Source: Ruminococcaceae bacterium BL-6 (GTDB lineage Bacteria; Bacillota; Clostridia; Oscillospirales; Acutalibacteraceae). Taken from it: a DNA stretch of 64,000 nt. The notes under the pieces were generated by a model. That model saw only the letters and a list, made by a program, of their open reading frames with translations. It was not told where the DNA came from and searched no databases. The stretch covers positions 3,100,001-3,164,000 of the forward strand of contig LR778135.1 in NCBI GenBank assembly GCA_902810075.1, given 5' to 3'. Every line of letters begins with the position of its first letter. The stretch's first letter is position 1. The translations under genes and the position numbers were made by a program. Of the stretch, positions 26,404 through 34,881 are shown one piece after another.

Positions 26404-27626
26404 CTTTTAAGGATAAAAACGAAGCATTCAACCATTACCGCACTTCCAAGCTGGAGAAAATCGAAGCCCGCGCAGCGGAGATCGGCAAGATCATTGACAC
26501 GGACGCCAGCGCGGACGTAACCGCTCTGAACATCGAGCTGGACGGCCTAAAAATGGCGAAGGACAACCTTGAGGCGCGGAGCACGGCAAAGGGCAAGCTG
26601 ACCGGTTTCAACCCGATCACCGGGAAGGACTTTTCCGCGAAGCCGGAGGAAAAGCCAGCGGAGGACATCTTCGCTTCCACAGAGTACCGGGGGGCATTCT
26701 TCAAAAAGATGCTGAACCGGCCCATGAGCGCCGACGAAACCGCAATCTTCGACCGCGCACAGAACCAGGCGCTGATCGAGCACCGGGCCGACTTCATCGG
26801 CACCGGCAACGGCGCGGCGGTTATCCCGACGCAGACCTTGAACGAGGTTGTACAGAAGGCCGCCACGCAGGGCGGGATTCTCCCATATGTACGGCAGTTC
26901 CGCATTCCCGCTAATCTGTCCGTGCCGGTTGCGACGCCGGAAGAAGCGGCAGCATGGCATGTGGAAGGCGCGGCGGTGGCGCCGGCGGTCAACACGCCGA
27001 CCAGCGTTTCCTTCGCGGCCTATGAGCTGATCAAGGTGTTCAGCCTGTCCGTGGCTTCCAATACCATGAGCGTCGCGGCTTTTGAAAGCTATCTTTCGAC
27101 CGAGCTTTCCCGTACCGTCATGGCGGCGATCAATGCAGGCGTGTTCAGTGGCACGGGCACGGCGCAGGCAACCGGCATTCTTCCGGGCGTGACGTGGAAC
27201 GCGACCAACAGCAAGACCTTCGCGGATACCGGCATCACCTATGAGGATATGCTGGGGCTGGCGGGCCTGCTGAAAAGCGGCTATGCCCAGGGCGCCGTCT
27301 TTGCTCTGAACAATACGACCCTGTTCAACCGCGTTATGGCGGTCAAGGACAGCACCGGGCGGCCGATGTTCACCAACCCGATTGATGGCGGCACCGGCTA
27401 TGTGCTGGGCAAGCCTGTGGTTGTGGACGACTTCCTGCCGGACGATACCATTCTGTTCGGCAACTTTCAGTATTACGGCGTGAATATGCCGCAGGATATT
27501 CTTCTGGAAGTATCGAGGGAATCCAGCTTCAAGCAGGGCCTGATTGACTACCGCGCTCTGGCCGTGGCAGACGGCAAGATCATTGTGCCGGAAGCATTCG
27601 CCAAGCTGACCGTGGCCGAGGGCTAA
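26400..27626 (+). CDS. HK97-fold major capsid protein
   Basis: 408 residues. The first ~90 residues are a charged coiled-coil delta/scaffold region, then a spacer, then the HK97 core beginning near ALIEHRADFIGTGNGAAVIPTQ. Core features include FSLSVASNTMSVAAFESYLSTEL and a C-terminal DILLEVSRESSFKQGLIDYRALAVADG. Capsid size cannot be judged from sequence; cf-PICIs make small heads. Confidence 0.94.
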   Translation: MTFKDKNEAFNHYRTSKLEKIEARAAEIGKIIDTDASADVTALNIELDGLKMAKDNLEARSTAKGKLTGFNPITGKDFSAKPEEKPAEDIFASTEYRGAFFKKMLNRPMSADETAIFDRAQNQALIEHRADFIGTGNGAAVIPTQTLNEVVQKAATQGGILPYVRQFRIPANLSVPVATPEEAAAWHVEGAAVAPAVNTPTSVSFAAYELIKVFSLSVASNTMSVAAFESYLSTELSRTVMAAINAGVFSGTGTAQATGILPGVTWNATNSKTFADTGITYEDMLGLAGLLKSGYAQGAVFALNNTTLFNRVMAVKDSTGRPMFTNPIDGGTGYVLGKPVVVDDFLPDDTILFGNFQYYGVNMPQDILLEVSRESSFKQGLIDYRALAVADGKIIVPEAFAKLTVAEG

Positions 27627-27637
27627 GGAAATGTACG

Positions 27638-27676
27638 GCGGGCCGGTATGCTGCGGTGTACCGGCTCGCTCTTTTT
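27638..27676 (+). terminator. Terminator hairpin after the capsid gene
   Basis: Stem GCGGGCCGGTA / TACCGGCTCGC and a run of six T, before the gp6-like gene. It may set a high capsid to connector ratio by partial termination. Confidence 0.75.
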
Positions 27677-27688
27677 TATGGAGGTGTA

Positions 27689-27970
27689 ATGATGATCTTA
27701 ACAATGGACGAAGCACGGGACGCATTGAGGATAGACGGCACGGACAGCGACACGATCATCCAGTCCATGCTTGACAGTCTGCCGGACTATCTGGAAGCTA
27801 CCACGGGCAACAGGTGGGACGATGACCAGGCACAGGGCTATCAGCTTGCCAAACAGTGCGCAAAGTTTATCCTGCAACTGTGGTACGACCCGAGCACGCA
27901 GGACGCGGCGAGACTGTCCAATGTGGTTGAGAAGATGCTGGGAACATTGCAGGTGATGGCAGATGGATAA
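27689..27970 (+). CDS. Head-tail connector, gp6-like
   Basis: 93 residues. ILTMDEARDALRIDG and SMLDSLPDYLEATTGNRW are hallmarks of HK97 gp6-like connectors, which dock below the portal. GGAGGTGTA precedes ATG 27689, with a second ATG in frame directly after. The stop overlaps the HNH start. Confidence 0.88.
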   Translation: MMILTMDEARDALRIDGTDSDTIIQSMLDSLPDYLEATTGNRWDDDQAQGYQLAKQCAKFILQLWYDPSTQDAARLSNVVEKMLGTLQVMADG

Positions 27971-28292
27971 GTCTTTCGCCCACGGCTTCTATGCAAGCAA
28001 GCGATGGATGAAATGCCGGACCGGATTCCTTGCTTCAAAGAACTGGACCTGCGAACGGTGCGGCAGGATGGCGACCATCGCGCACCACAAGAAGCACATT
28101 ACGCCGCGGAACATTCACGACCCAAATATCACGCTGAACTGGGATAATCTGGAAGCATTGTGTCAGGACTGCCACAACCGGGAGCATTTCGGAAGCGGCG
28201 TGTGTGCTGACGGGCTGGCGTTTGACGCGGCGGGAAATCTGGTCAAGACCCCCCGCCACTTCAACACTGCAAAGCATCAGGGTGACCGATGA
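27963..28292 (+). CDS. HNH endonuclease
   Basis: 109 residues. Zinc-binding CERCG and CQDCHNREH bracket the HNH core AHHKKHITP and LNWDNLEALC. Such HNH proteins sit beside terminases and are needed for packaging in several cos phages and in cf-PICIs. In most HK97-type modules HNH starts the block; here it lies after the capsid genes and just before TerS. Confidence 0.92.
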   Translation: MDKSFAHGFYASKRWMKCRTGFLASKNWTCERCGRMATIAHHKKHITPRNIHDPNITLNWDNLEALCQDCHNREHFGSGVCADGLAFDAAGNLVKTPRHFNTAKHQGDR

Positions 28293-28366
28293 GCGGGGGT
28301 TAAAAAAGCTCTCCATGAAAAATTCATATGCAAATGCAACTTATTCGCAAATAGAGGTGTTAAAAA

Positions 28367-28672
28367 ATGGCAATAACCAAGATCAAGGCACTGGTTAATA
28401 TTATTGACGACGACCGGAAGCCCATCGCGCAAAAGCTCATTCAAGAGCTTTCCTTCATGGACACTACCCTTACCAAACTGCGGGCGGCCATTCGGGAAGG
28501 CGGGCCCGTTATTGATGGCAATACGGGCCCGAAGCAGAACCCGGCGCTAACAGCTTACAATACCACAATTCAACGGTACGCCCTGCTGAACAAACAGTTA
28601 ATCGACCTGCTTCCCCCGACAGCGAAGCCGGAAGCAAAGGACGAGCTGGCCGAATTTCTAAAAAAGAAGTGA
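28367..28672 (+). CDS. Terminase small subunit, P27-like
   Basis: 101 residues. An N-terminal helical region, then GPKQNPALTAYNTTIQRYALLNKQLIDLLPP, a pattern typical of P27-type small terminases, and a Lys-rich end. It recognises the packaging site (cos or pac) on element DNA. TerL follows after four bases. Confidence 0.8.
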   Translation: MAITKIKALVNIIDDDRKPIAQKLIQELSFMDTTLTKLRAAIREGGPVIDGNTGPKQNPALTAYNTTIQRYALLNKQLIDLLPPTAKPEAKDELAEFLKKK

Positions 28673-28676
28673 TACC

Positions 28677-30317
28677 ATGAACCCGATTCTTGAATACTGG
28701 GACGGCATCCGGGCAGAGCGGTTCATCGTGTCAAAGCGCGTCGCAAAGCTCTATGAACGGCTGGCTGATGAGATCAGGAACCCAAAGGGCCGCTATCTCT
28801 TCGACGAGGACCGCGCCGCCCGCCCGATTGAGTTTATAGAACGGTTCTGCAAGCATTCAAAAGGCGAATGGGCCGGGCGGCCCGTCACGCTGGAGCTGTT
28901 CCAGAAGGCTTTTATAGCCGCTCTGTTCGGCTTTGTGGACGCTGAAACGGGCTTACGAAAGTATCGGGAAGCCCTGTTCCTTGTGGGCAGGAAGAACGGA
29001 AAATCCACAATGGCGGCGGGAATCGCTCTGTACTGCATGATAGCGGACGGCGAGCCGGGTGCGGAGATATACTCCACAGCCACAAAGCGCGATCAGGCGC
29101 GGCTTCTGTTCGACGAAGCACAGCGCATGGTAAAGCAATCCCCTGAACTTTCAAAGTACATCAGGAAGCGGAAGACCGACCTGTATTTCGACGCAGGCAT
29201 GGCGAAGTTTCAGCCGCTGGGCCGCAATTCGGACACGCTGGACGGCCTGAACGCTTCGCTCGTCATTATGGACGAATTGCACGGCGTCCGAGATAGGAAC
29301 CTTTATGAAGTGATGAAGCAGTCCCAGAGCGCCCGCCGCCAGCCGCTCCTGATTATGATAACGACGGCCGGGACGGTGCGCGAAAGCATCTATGACAATA
29401 TGTACTCCTACGCCTGCAACGTGCTGGGCGGCACGTTCCCCGATGAATCGTTCCTGCCGGTCCTTTACGAGCTGGACAGCGCCGACGAATGGAGCGACCC
29501 CAAGGCATGGGCAAAGGCAAACCCCGGCCTAGGGACGATTAAGAAGCTGGACGACCTGCAAAGGAAGGTGGAGCGGGCAAAGAGCAACGCCGCCGACCTG
29601 CCGGGGATTCTCTGCAAAGACTTCAACGTCCGGCAGAACGCGGCTTCCGCGTGGCTGACATTCGACGAGCTGAACAATGAGGAAACCTATGATCTGGAGC
29701 GATTCCGCAATTGCTACGCTATCGGCGGGGCCGACCTGTCCATCACAACCGACCTGACGAGCGCGACCCTGCTCTTTGTGGACAAAGAAACGGAAAAGCG
29801 GTACGTTTATCAAATGTGCTGGCTACCCCGCGACAGCTTCAACGAGCGCGTCCACAAGGATAAAATCCCGTATGACATATGGAAAGATAAGGGCCTGCTG
29901 CGGCTCTGCAATGGGAACACGATAGACTACAGCGACGTTACCGCATGGTTCAATGAAATGCTGAACGACTACGGCATTACTCCACTGTGGGTTTATTATG
30001 ACAGCTACAGCGCCCGGTACTGGGTAGATGAGATGCAGCAGTACGGTTTTCCTATGGTGCGCTGCATACAGGGTGCCAAAACGCTTTCCCTGCCCATGCA
30101 GCAGATGGGCGCCGACCTAAAAGCGAAGAAGATCAATTACAATAATTCCCCGATTCTGAAATGGTGTCTATCCAACACCGGTATTCTGACCGACCGCAAC
30201 GGAAACATCGTGCCGATTAAGGCGCAGCAGCCGAAGATGAGGATTGACGCGACTATGAGTTGCCTTGATGCCTATGTCGGACTGATGGATCACTACGAGG
30301 AATTTTTAAGAGCATAG
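28677..30317 (+). CDS. Terminase large subunit
   Basis: 546 residues. ATPase Walker A-type LVGRKNGKSTMAAG and Walker B VIMDELHGVRD, with the IMITTAGTVRESI coupling segment. The C-terminal nuclease domain begins at the acidic GGADLSITTDLTSATL and includes YYDSYSARYWVDEM and MRIDATMSCLDAY. Full length, all key motifs intact, so the element can package its own DNA. Confidence 0.95.
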   Translation: MNPILEYWDGIRAERFIVSKRVAKLYERLADEIRNPKGRYLFDEDRAARPIEFIERFCKHSKGEWAGRPVTLELFQKAFIAALFGFVDAETGLRKYREALFLVGRKNGKSTMAAGIALYCMIADGEPGAEIYSTATKRDQARLLFDEAQRMVKQSPELSKYIRKRKTDLYFDAGMAKFQPLGRNSDTLDGLNASLVIMDELHGVRDRNLYEVMKQSQSARRQPLLIMITTAGTVRESIYDNMYSYACNVLGGTFPDESFLPVLYELDSADEWSDPKAWAKANPGLGTIKKLDDLQRKVERAKSNAADLPGILCKDFNVRQNAASAWLTFDELNNEETYDLERFRNCYAIGGADLSITTDLTSATLLFVDKETEKRYVYQMCWLPRDSFNERVHKDKIPYDIWKDKGLLRLCNGNTIDYSDVTAWFNEMLNDYGITPLWVYYDSYSARYWVDEMQQYGFPMVRCIQGAKTLSLPMQQMGADLKAKKINYNNSPILKWCLSNTGILTDRNGNIVPIKAQQPKMRIDATMSCLDAYVGLMDHYEEFLRA

Positions 30318-30329
30318 GAGGTTTGGAAC

Positions 30330-30683
30330 ATGCTCAAAGACAAAAAAGTCATAGTTTACAATAAGACCGAGGTACAGGACGACATCGGCAACTGGGTAAC
30401 CGCCTATCAGCCGATTCATCCCGGCAGCCTATGGGCCTATACGCGGCAGCTTTCCCAAAAAGAGTATTTCGCCGCCGGAACCGCCGGATACAAAGAAGAT
30501 ATGCAGTTTATCATCAATTGGAGAAGGGATATAAAGCCCGGGATGCTGATTTACTACTGGGAAACGTGGTACGTCATAGACCGCGTGGACACCTTCGAGG
30601 GTTACAAAGAGGACTTGAAGCTGCTCGCAAAGGAAGCGGCACAGTCTGAAATTCCGCCGGCGGATGAGATAGCGCCATATTGA
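30330..30683 (+). CDS. Phage head closure / head-tail adaptor
   Basis: 117 residues. The KVIVYNKTEVQDDIGNWVTAY start and a LWAYTRQLSQKEYFAAGTAGYKEDMQF-type middle, with RVDTFEGYKEDLKLLAKEA at the end, fit the SPP1 gp16-like stopper group. It closes the filled head and forms the tail-docking surface. No tail gene follows, so the surface must fit a helper tail. Confidence 0.88.
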   Translation: MLKDKKVIVYNKTEVQDDIGNWVTAYQPIHPGSLWAYTRQLSQKEYFAAGTAGYKEDMQFIINWRRDIKPGMLIYYWETWYVIDRVDTFEGYKEDLKLLAKEAAQSEIPPADEIAPY

Positions 30684-30690
30684 TTCCGGG

Positions 30691-30720
30691 AGCTGCCCCT
30701 TGAATTTGAGGGGCAGCTTT
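30691..30720 (+). terminator. Terminator of the packaging genes
   Basis: Perfect stem AGCTGCCCCT / AGGGGCAGCT followed by TTT, eight bases after the head-closure stop. Confidence 0.8.
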
Positions 30721-30960
30721 ATTCTGTGTATTGTGTGCATTGTGTGAACGGTGCGGAAACTTCGCGCGGGCCTTTTACGGCGTCCTTCACTTCCACAATC
30801 GGGGGTCTGTGCATTGTGTGTATTCTGTGAAGGGGTTCTATTCTGTGTATCCTGTGAAAATGTGATAAAAATATATTTTTTAATATATTATATTATTTAT
30901 ATATGTTTACTATATTATAGGTGAAGTAGTGGGCTGTGGAAGAAAATATTTTCAAAAGGT
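30720..30960. other. Candidate replication origin of the satellite
   Basis: Non-coding. Iteron array D (30720-30746, three units) and array E (30812-30829 and 30839-30856, four units on one 9-bp register) are inverted copies of arrays A and B. They are followed by about 60 bases of nearly pure A/T (30857-30920), a plausible unwinding region. TGTGATAAAA follows array E and also lies next to array A. Confidence 0.6.
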
Positions 30961-30961
30961 A

Positions 30962-31002
30962 TTGACTTTTGTCAGTACATATATTATAATTATGTCAGTA
31001 CA
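30962..31002 (+). promoter_or_regulatory. Promoter with two operator-like direct repeats
   Basis: TTGACT (30962-30967), 17-base spacer, TATAAT (30985-30990). GTCAGTACA occurs at 30971-30979 and 30994-31002, flanking the -10, 20 bases before a ribbon-helix-helix gene. This is the usual form of self-repression. Confidence 0.75.
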
Positions 31003-31021
31003 AAAAGTTAGGGGGTTGAGA

Positions 31022-31198
31022 ATGCCGCGGACAGGAAGACCAACGGACGACCCGAAAGAAAGCAGACTTCAATTCCGGTTATCCGAAGGCGACGCAAAAA
31101 AGCTGGATTATTGCTGCGAGGTGTTGGGCCTTACCAAAGCAGAAGTTATCCGGCAGGGTATCGAGCAAATGTATGAAAAGGCCCGCAAGCAGAAATAG
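31022..31198 (+). CDS. Ribbon-helix-helix regulator
   Basis: 58 residues: a basic Pro-rich start (MPRTGRPTDDPKESR), a beta strand LQFRLSEGDAKKL, then two helices (YCCEVLGLTKAEVIRQGIEQM) as in CopG/Arc proteins. AGGGGG lies six bases before the ATG. It probably binds the direct repeats in its own promoter. It may also control the genes up to the integrase. Confidence 0.82.
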   Translation: MPRTGRPTDDPKESRLQFRLSEGDAKKLDYCCEVLGLTKAEVIRQGIEQMYEKARKQK

Positions 31199-31335
31199 AA
31201 GCAGCCCGCCACCTTCCACAGTACCGGGCTACTCCTATCGGCAGGAACCCACCACCGAAGGAAAGGCCCCTTGCATACACAGTATACCATGCCGGGGACC
31301 TGCCTTCAAGAATTTTGAAGGAGGTACTTTTTATT

Positions 31336-31551
31336 ATGTATGGAACTTACAACGTCGGCGGCCGTGAATATCCGATTATCGACATGGTAGAGAATCCGGA
31401 TACTGGAATAAAAGACATTCCGCTCGTGGATATTCCTATGATGTCAGATGAACGCTGGATGGAACTTTGCGAAGAATCCAGACGGAAGCACCCGGAACTT
31501 TACAAACAGTATGAAACAGAACTTAAAAAAGAAGGCAGTGCTGCGGTATGA
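31336..31551 (+). CDS. Hypothetical small protein of the satellite
   Basis: 71 residues, acidic, no recognised family: TYNVGGREYPIIDMVENPD, a short repeat-like IPLVDIPMMSD, then a helix. A GGAGG site lies upstream. Its stop overlaps the next start (ATGA), so the two genes form a pair between the RHH gene and integrase, a position often used for accessory genes. Confidence 0.65.
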   Translation: MYGTYNVGGREYPIIDMVENPDTGIKDIPLVDIPMMSDERWMELCEESRRKHPELYKQYETELKKEGSAAV

Positions 31552-31787
31552 GGTTGACGAAGCCCGAGAAAAAGGCACTGCTGGCGCTCCTGGAATGGAT
31601 GACAGACTACCACAACACGGAATGCGCCTGGCTGGACCCGGTGCCCGGCGAGAACTGGACGAACGGCGGTTATAACCTGCAGATCGTCCGCGACAAGCTG
31701 CGGGCCGAGGTACAGCTTACGGATGATGAGCGGCTGGAGCGCGACAATGCCGCGCACGACTGGGAGCGGGACAGGTTGGAGCATTGA
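31548..31787 (+). CDS. Hypothetical small protein of the satellite
   Basis: 79 residues, charged and helical (TKPEKKALLALLEWMTDYHN, then LTDDERLERDNAAHDWERD), no recognised family. Translationally coupled to the preceding gene by an ATGA overlap and followed by a terminator. Confidence 0.65.
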   Translation: MRLTKPEKKALLALLEWMTDYHNTECAWLDPVPGENWTNGGYNLQIVRDKLRAEVQLTDDERLERDNAAHDWERDRLEH

Positions 31788-31794
31788 CAGAGTG

Positions 31795-31820
31795 GGCGGG
31801 GCGAAAAGCTCCGCCTTTTC
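31795..31820 (+). terminator. Terminator before the integrase gene
   Basis: Stem GGCGGGGC / GCTCCGCC with an AT loop, followed by TTTTCTT. It separates integrase transcription from the genes upstream. Confidence 0.75.
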
Positions 31821-31886
31821 TTATGGCACAAGACCCGAAAACGCATTGTAAAAATGCTTATAACATGATATATTATATTTAATTAA

Positions 31887-31915
31887 GTATGGGGCAGGTG
31901 CGCAGGGTATGGGGC
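31887..31915. repeat. GTATGGGGC pair overlapping the integrase start
   Basis: Inverse-orientation copies of GCCCCATAC at 31887-31895 and 31907-31915. The second contains the integrase ATG (31909), so a protein bound here would block integrase expression. Confidence 0.65.
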
Positions 31916-33168
31916 AAAAAGCAGGGCAAAAAAGCCGGGGAAACGGTGAAGGAAATGTCCGGAAGAAATCAGATGGACGCTGGGAAGCCCGGATTACCAT
32001 AGGCAAGACGGAAGCCGGCAAGCAGAAAATGAAATACTTCTACGGCCGCACCCGCGATGACGCGGCGGCGAAGCTGAACGATTTTCTTTCAGAGAACCAG
32101 CACGGCACCTATATAGAGCCGAGCAAATACACCGTGGCCCAGTGGTTGGATGAATGGTACAACAAGCACGTTGTGGGCAGCGTGAAGCCTTCGACGCGCG
32201 TTTCCTATGAAATGATTATCCGACAGCATCTAAAACCGAACTTCGGCTATTACAAGCTGAAAGACTTAGGGAGCGGCACTATTCAGAGCGTTTATAAAAA
32301 GCTGCTGAAAAGCGGGCGCGTCATTCGGAAAAAGGCCGACGATAAGAAGGACGAGAAGCCGGTCAACAAGGGACTTTCGGAAAAGACGATCAGGAACATT
32401 CATCTTGTTTTGCGGAAAGCTCTGCAGGTTGCATACCTGGACGATATGATACCCCGCAACCCTGCCGCCGACGGGCGCGTCACGCTGCCGGAAGCGCCGA
32501 AGAAAAAGAAAATCCGAGTATTCACCCCGGACGAACAGAAGGCCATAGAGCGGGCCTGCAAGGGCGAACGCTGGGGTATGATAATCATACTCGATCTTTA
32601 TACTGGCATGAGACAGGGGGAAATACTGGCCCTCACATGGGCGGACATTGACTTCCAAAAGCGGACGATCACCATAAACAAGCAGCTTTCCCGTTTGAAG
32701 AACTTCGACCCCGGCATACCTGGCAAAACTATTCTGGCCGTCCAGCCGTACACAAAAAACAGCAACGACCGAGTTATATCAATCTCCCCCGCCATTGTGG
32801 ATATGCTGGAGAAATACAAGGCCGCAGAGGACGCCAATAAGGCGAAATGGGCCGACGCATACGAGGACAACAACCTTGTATTTTGTCGCGAGGACGGCCA
32901 TTTTGTAGAGCCAAAGACCTTTCAGGAATATTTCAAGAAGAAGCTGGCCGACGCCGGCGTTGCGGACGGGAATGTCCACGCGATGCGCCACACGTTCGCC
33001 ACCAGGGCACTTGAAGCCGGCATCCCTGTGAAGGTTGTCAGTCAGATACTGGGGCATTCCAGCATCCAGATTACGCTTGACACTTACAGCCACGTTCTGC
33101 CCGAGTTGCAGGACGAAGCTATGAAAACGATCACTGACGCATTTTTAGAGCCGCTCAAGGATGAATAG
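31909..33168 (+). CDS. int: Tyrosine-recombinase integrase
   Basis: 419 residues, Tn916/phage type. An N-terminal arm-binding domain (GNVRKKSDGRWEARITIG) is followed by a SAM-like core domain (KYTVAQWLDEWYNKHV) and a catalytic domain. Catalytic residues: Arg in LYTGMRQGEILAL, His-x-x-Arg in HAMRHTFATRAL, His in LGHSSIQITLDTYSHV and the final Tyr. It inserts the element into the tRNA-fMet 3' end. It lies next to attR. Confidence 0.95.
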   Translation: MGQKAGQKSRGNGEGNVRKKSDGRWEARITIGKTEAGKQKMKYFYGRTRDDAAAKLNDFLSENQHGTYIEPSKYTVAQWLDEWYNKHVVGSVKPSTRVSYEMIIRQHLKPNFGYYKLKDLGSGTIQSVYKKLLKSGRVIRKKADDKKDEKPVNKGLSEKTIRNIHLVLRKALQVAYLDDMIPRNPAADGRVTLPEAPKKKKIRVFTPDEQKAIERACKGERWGMIIILDLYTGMRQGEILALTWADIDFQKRTITINKQLSRLKNFDPGIPGKTILAVQPYTKNSNDRVISISPAIVDMLEKYKAAEDANKAKWADAYEDNNLVFCREDGHFVEPKTFQEYFKKKLADAGVADGNVHAMRHTFATRALEAGIPVKVVSQILGHSSIQITLDTYSHVLPELQDEAMKTITDAFLEPLKDE

Positions 33169-33170
33169 CC

Positions 33171-33191
33171 GCCCCATACTCTGCCCCATAC
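33171..33191. repeat. Right GCCCCATAC pair
   Basis: Copies at 33171-33179 and 33183-33191, 12 bp apart as in the left cluster, just after the integrase stop and 115 bases inside attR. Confidence 0.65.
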
Positions 33192-33305
33192 CCACCTTAT
33201 AGGTTATTTTTCGTATTTCTATATATATGGATTCAGCCATAGTTCATACATAATATATAGTATATATTTCTGCACTATTTACTATTGAATATATAGGCTC
33301 TGTAA

Positions 33306-33350
33306 CTCATAACCCGAAGGTCGGAGGTTCAAATCCTCCTCCCGCAACCA
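33306..33350. repeat. attR: 45-bp attachment repeat
   Basis: Identical to the last 45 bases of tRNA-fMet at 19802-19846. It lacks the 5' half of the tRNA and is therefore a non-functional duplicate. Confidence 0.93.
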
Positions 33351-33801
33351 AATCGAAAGCCTCGACACGCATTTCGCGTGCGGGGCTTTTTTTATGCTCG
33401 CGCCGGGGCAAATGCCGTAAGAACACTCGCACTAAATCGAAAGCTGTGAAATCGGGCCCGGTCAATTCGAGGTATCTTCCCGGAACATGATAAAATTATG
33501 GATGCAAAGCGAAAATATGGAAGATATGCTCTTGAGTTTTAAGCAACCATAAGGCTAAAAAAGATCTTTTCGATAGGTGCGATTGATATTTTTTCTGACA
33601 ATCGGGGTCCACACAATCTTTTCGGCACGATCCAGAACTGACCTCAATTTCTTTTTCGGCATTTCAACCTGTGCTGTCCGATTTGGAAAGCAAAAAGTCA
33701 TCTCTATCGATCATAAAGATGACTTTTTGCTTCTTTTCCTATTACTGATATATTTTGTCATAACGCCTAGGGTACCCGACTGATATGGCACCACCGAGGG
33801 G
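33351..33801. other. Intergenic region right of the element
   Basis: Contains the original tRNA terminator (stem around 33359-33387 followed by seven T) and a 15-codon reading frame at 33498-33542 (MDAKRKYGRYALEF). That frame resembles the start of an IS3-type transposase and may be a remnant. The second half holds a perfect terminator, listed separately. No intact gene is supported. Confidence 0.5.
33689..33737. terminator. Bidirectional terminator after the hydroxyacid dehydrogenase gene
   Basis: 15-base perfect stem AGCAAAAAGTCATCT / AGATGACTTTTTGCT with a 13-base loop. T-rich on both sides, 70 bases beyond the minus-strand stop at 33802. Confidence 0.7.
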
Positions 33802-34782
33802 CTACTTTTTGGGTTTTACAAGGTTGTATGGTTTCTTTCCGTTCAGCACGTCTATCACGCCGTGCGCCACTTCCAATGCCATAGCTGCCGCGGATTCTTT
33901 AGTGGAAGCCGCAACATGAGGCGTTAAAATAATGTTGTCGAGTTCAAAGAGCTTATTCTCTTTCAGGGGAGGTTCCGGGCTGTATACATCGATTCCCGCG
34001 CCATAAATTTTATGGTTCTTCAGTGCAGTATACAAATCCTCCTCATTCACGATTCCACCGCGGGCACAATTGATCAATATCGCCGTAGGCTTCATTTCAT
34101 CAAAGACTTTTTTGCTGATAATATTCCTTGTGGAAGGCAATATCGGCAGATTTAACGAAAGATAATCCGCATCCTTTACAAGCTCGTCAATGCTTTCCGC
34201 CCATTCGTACTTTTCGGGCAATTCCACTTTTTTGTAAATCGGGGGGTCATATACCTTCACGTTCATATCAAAGGCCGCGACACACTTTTGCGCGATCAGC
34301 CTTCCGATTCTTCCAAAGCCCGCAATCGCCAAATTCTTCCCTTTCAGTTCAAGCCCTCCGCAGCCCAGGCTTACCGCATATCCCGTCAGCGATATTCCCT
34401 CGACGCACAAATCCTTGTTTTTCATCTTTCTGTCGCAGATCACCAGCTTTTTGCTCAGGGCCATCATCATGGCGATGACATGTTCCGCCACAGAATTGCT
34501 GTTGGCGGTGGGAGTATTGACAACTTTTATCCCCTTGCCAAAAACAAAATCCAGATCTATGTTGTCAAGACCGATCCCATGGCGGCCCACAACCTTTAAA
34601 CGATCGGCCGCCTCAATTACTTCATCGTACATCTGCGAGCTTCTGATGATGACGGCATCCATGCCTTTGATTGATTTCACCAGTTCTTCCTTACTGGTAT
34701 TCTTCGCAACAAAGACTTCCGCATGCTCTTTCAAAAGCCTGATGCCGGCTTCGTCTATTTTTTCAGATAATAATACTTTCAT
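33802..34782 (-). CDS. 2-hydroxyacid dehydrogenase (PGDH-like)
   Basis: 326 residues, D-isomer-specific 2-hydroxyacid dehydrogenase family. NAD-binding motif AIAGFGRIGRLIAQKC; catalytic Arg in INCARGGIVNEEDL, Glu in YSPEPPL and His in LTPHVAAST. No ACT domain, so it is probably catabolic rather than a second SerA. It lies beyond a DASS carrier and near a 2-oxoacid:ferredoxin oxidoreductase, suggesting interconversion of a 2-hydroxy and a 2-oxo acid that is then decarboxylated. Substrate unknown. Confidence 0.88.
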   Translation of the reverse strand: MKVLLSEKIDEAGIRLLKEHAEVFVAKNTSKEELVKSIKGMDAVIIRSSQMYDEVIEAADRLKVVGRHGIGLDNIDLDFVFGKGIKVVNTPTANSNSVAEHVIAMMMALSKKLVICDRKMKNKDLCVEGISLTGYAVSLGCGGLELKGKNLAIAGFGRIGRLIAQKCVAAFDMNVKVYDPPIYKKVELPEKYEWAESIDELVKDADYLSLNLPILPSTRNIISKKVFDEMKPTAILINCARGGIVNEEDLYTALKNHKIYGAGIDVYSPEPPLKENKLFELDNIILTPHVAASTKESAAAMALEVAHGVIDVLNGKKPYNLVKPKK

Positions 34783-34881
34783 CTTATCCTTTCATCCCCC
34801 TATCGCATTTCCAGCTAAGATGTAGAACAAATCCGGGTTCGCAATCATAGGCGGAATTGCTGTAATCGTATGTTTTCCATT

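Noticed and set aside
33577..33783. 68-codon frame right of attR
   Set aside because: Overlaps the perfect terminator hairpin at 33689-33731 and has no family features.
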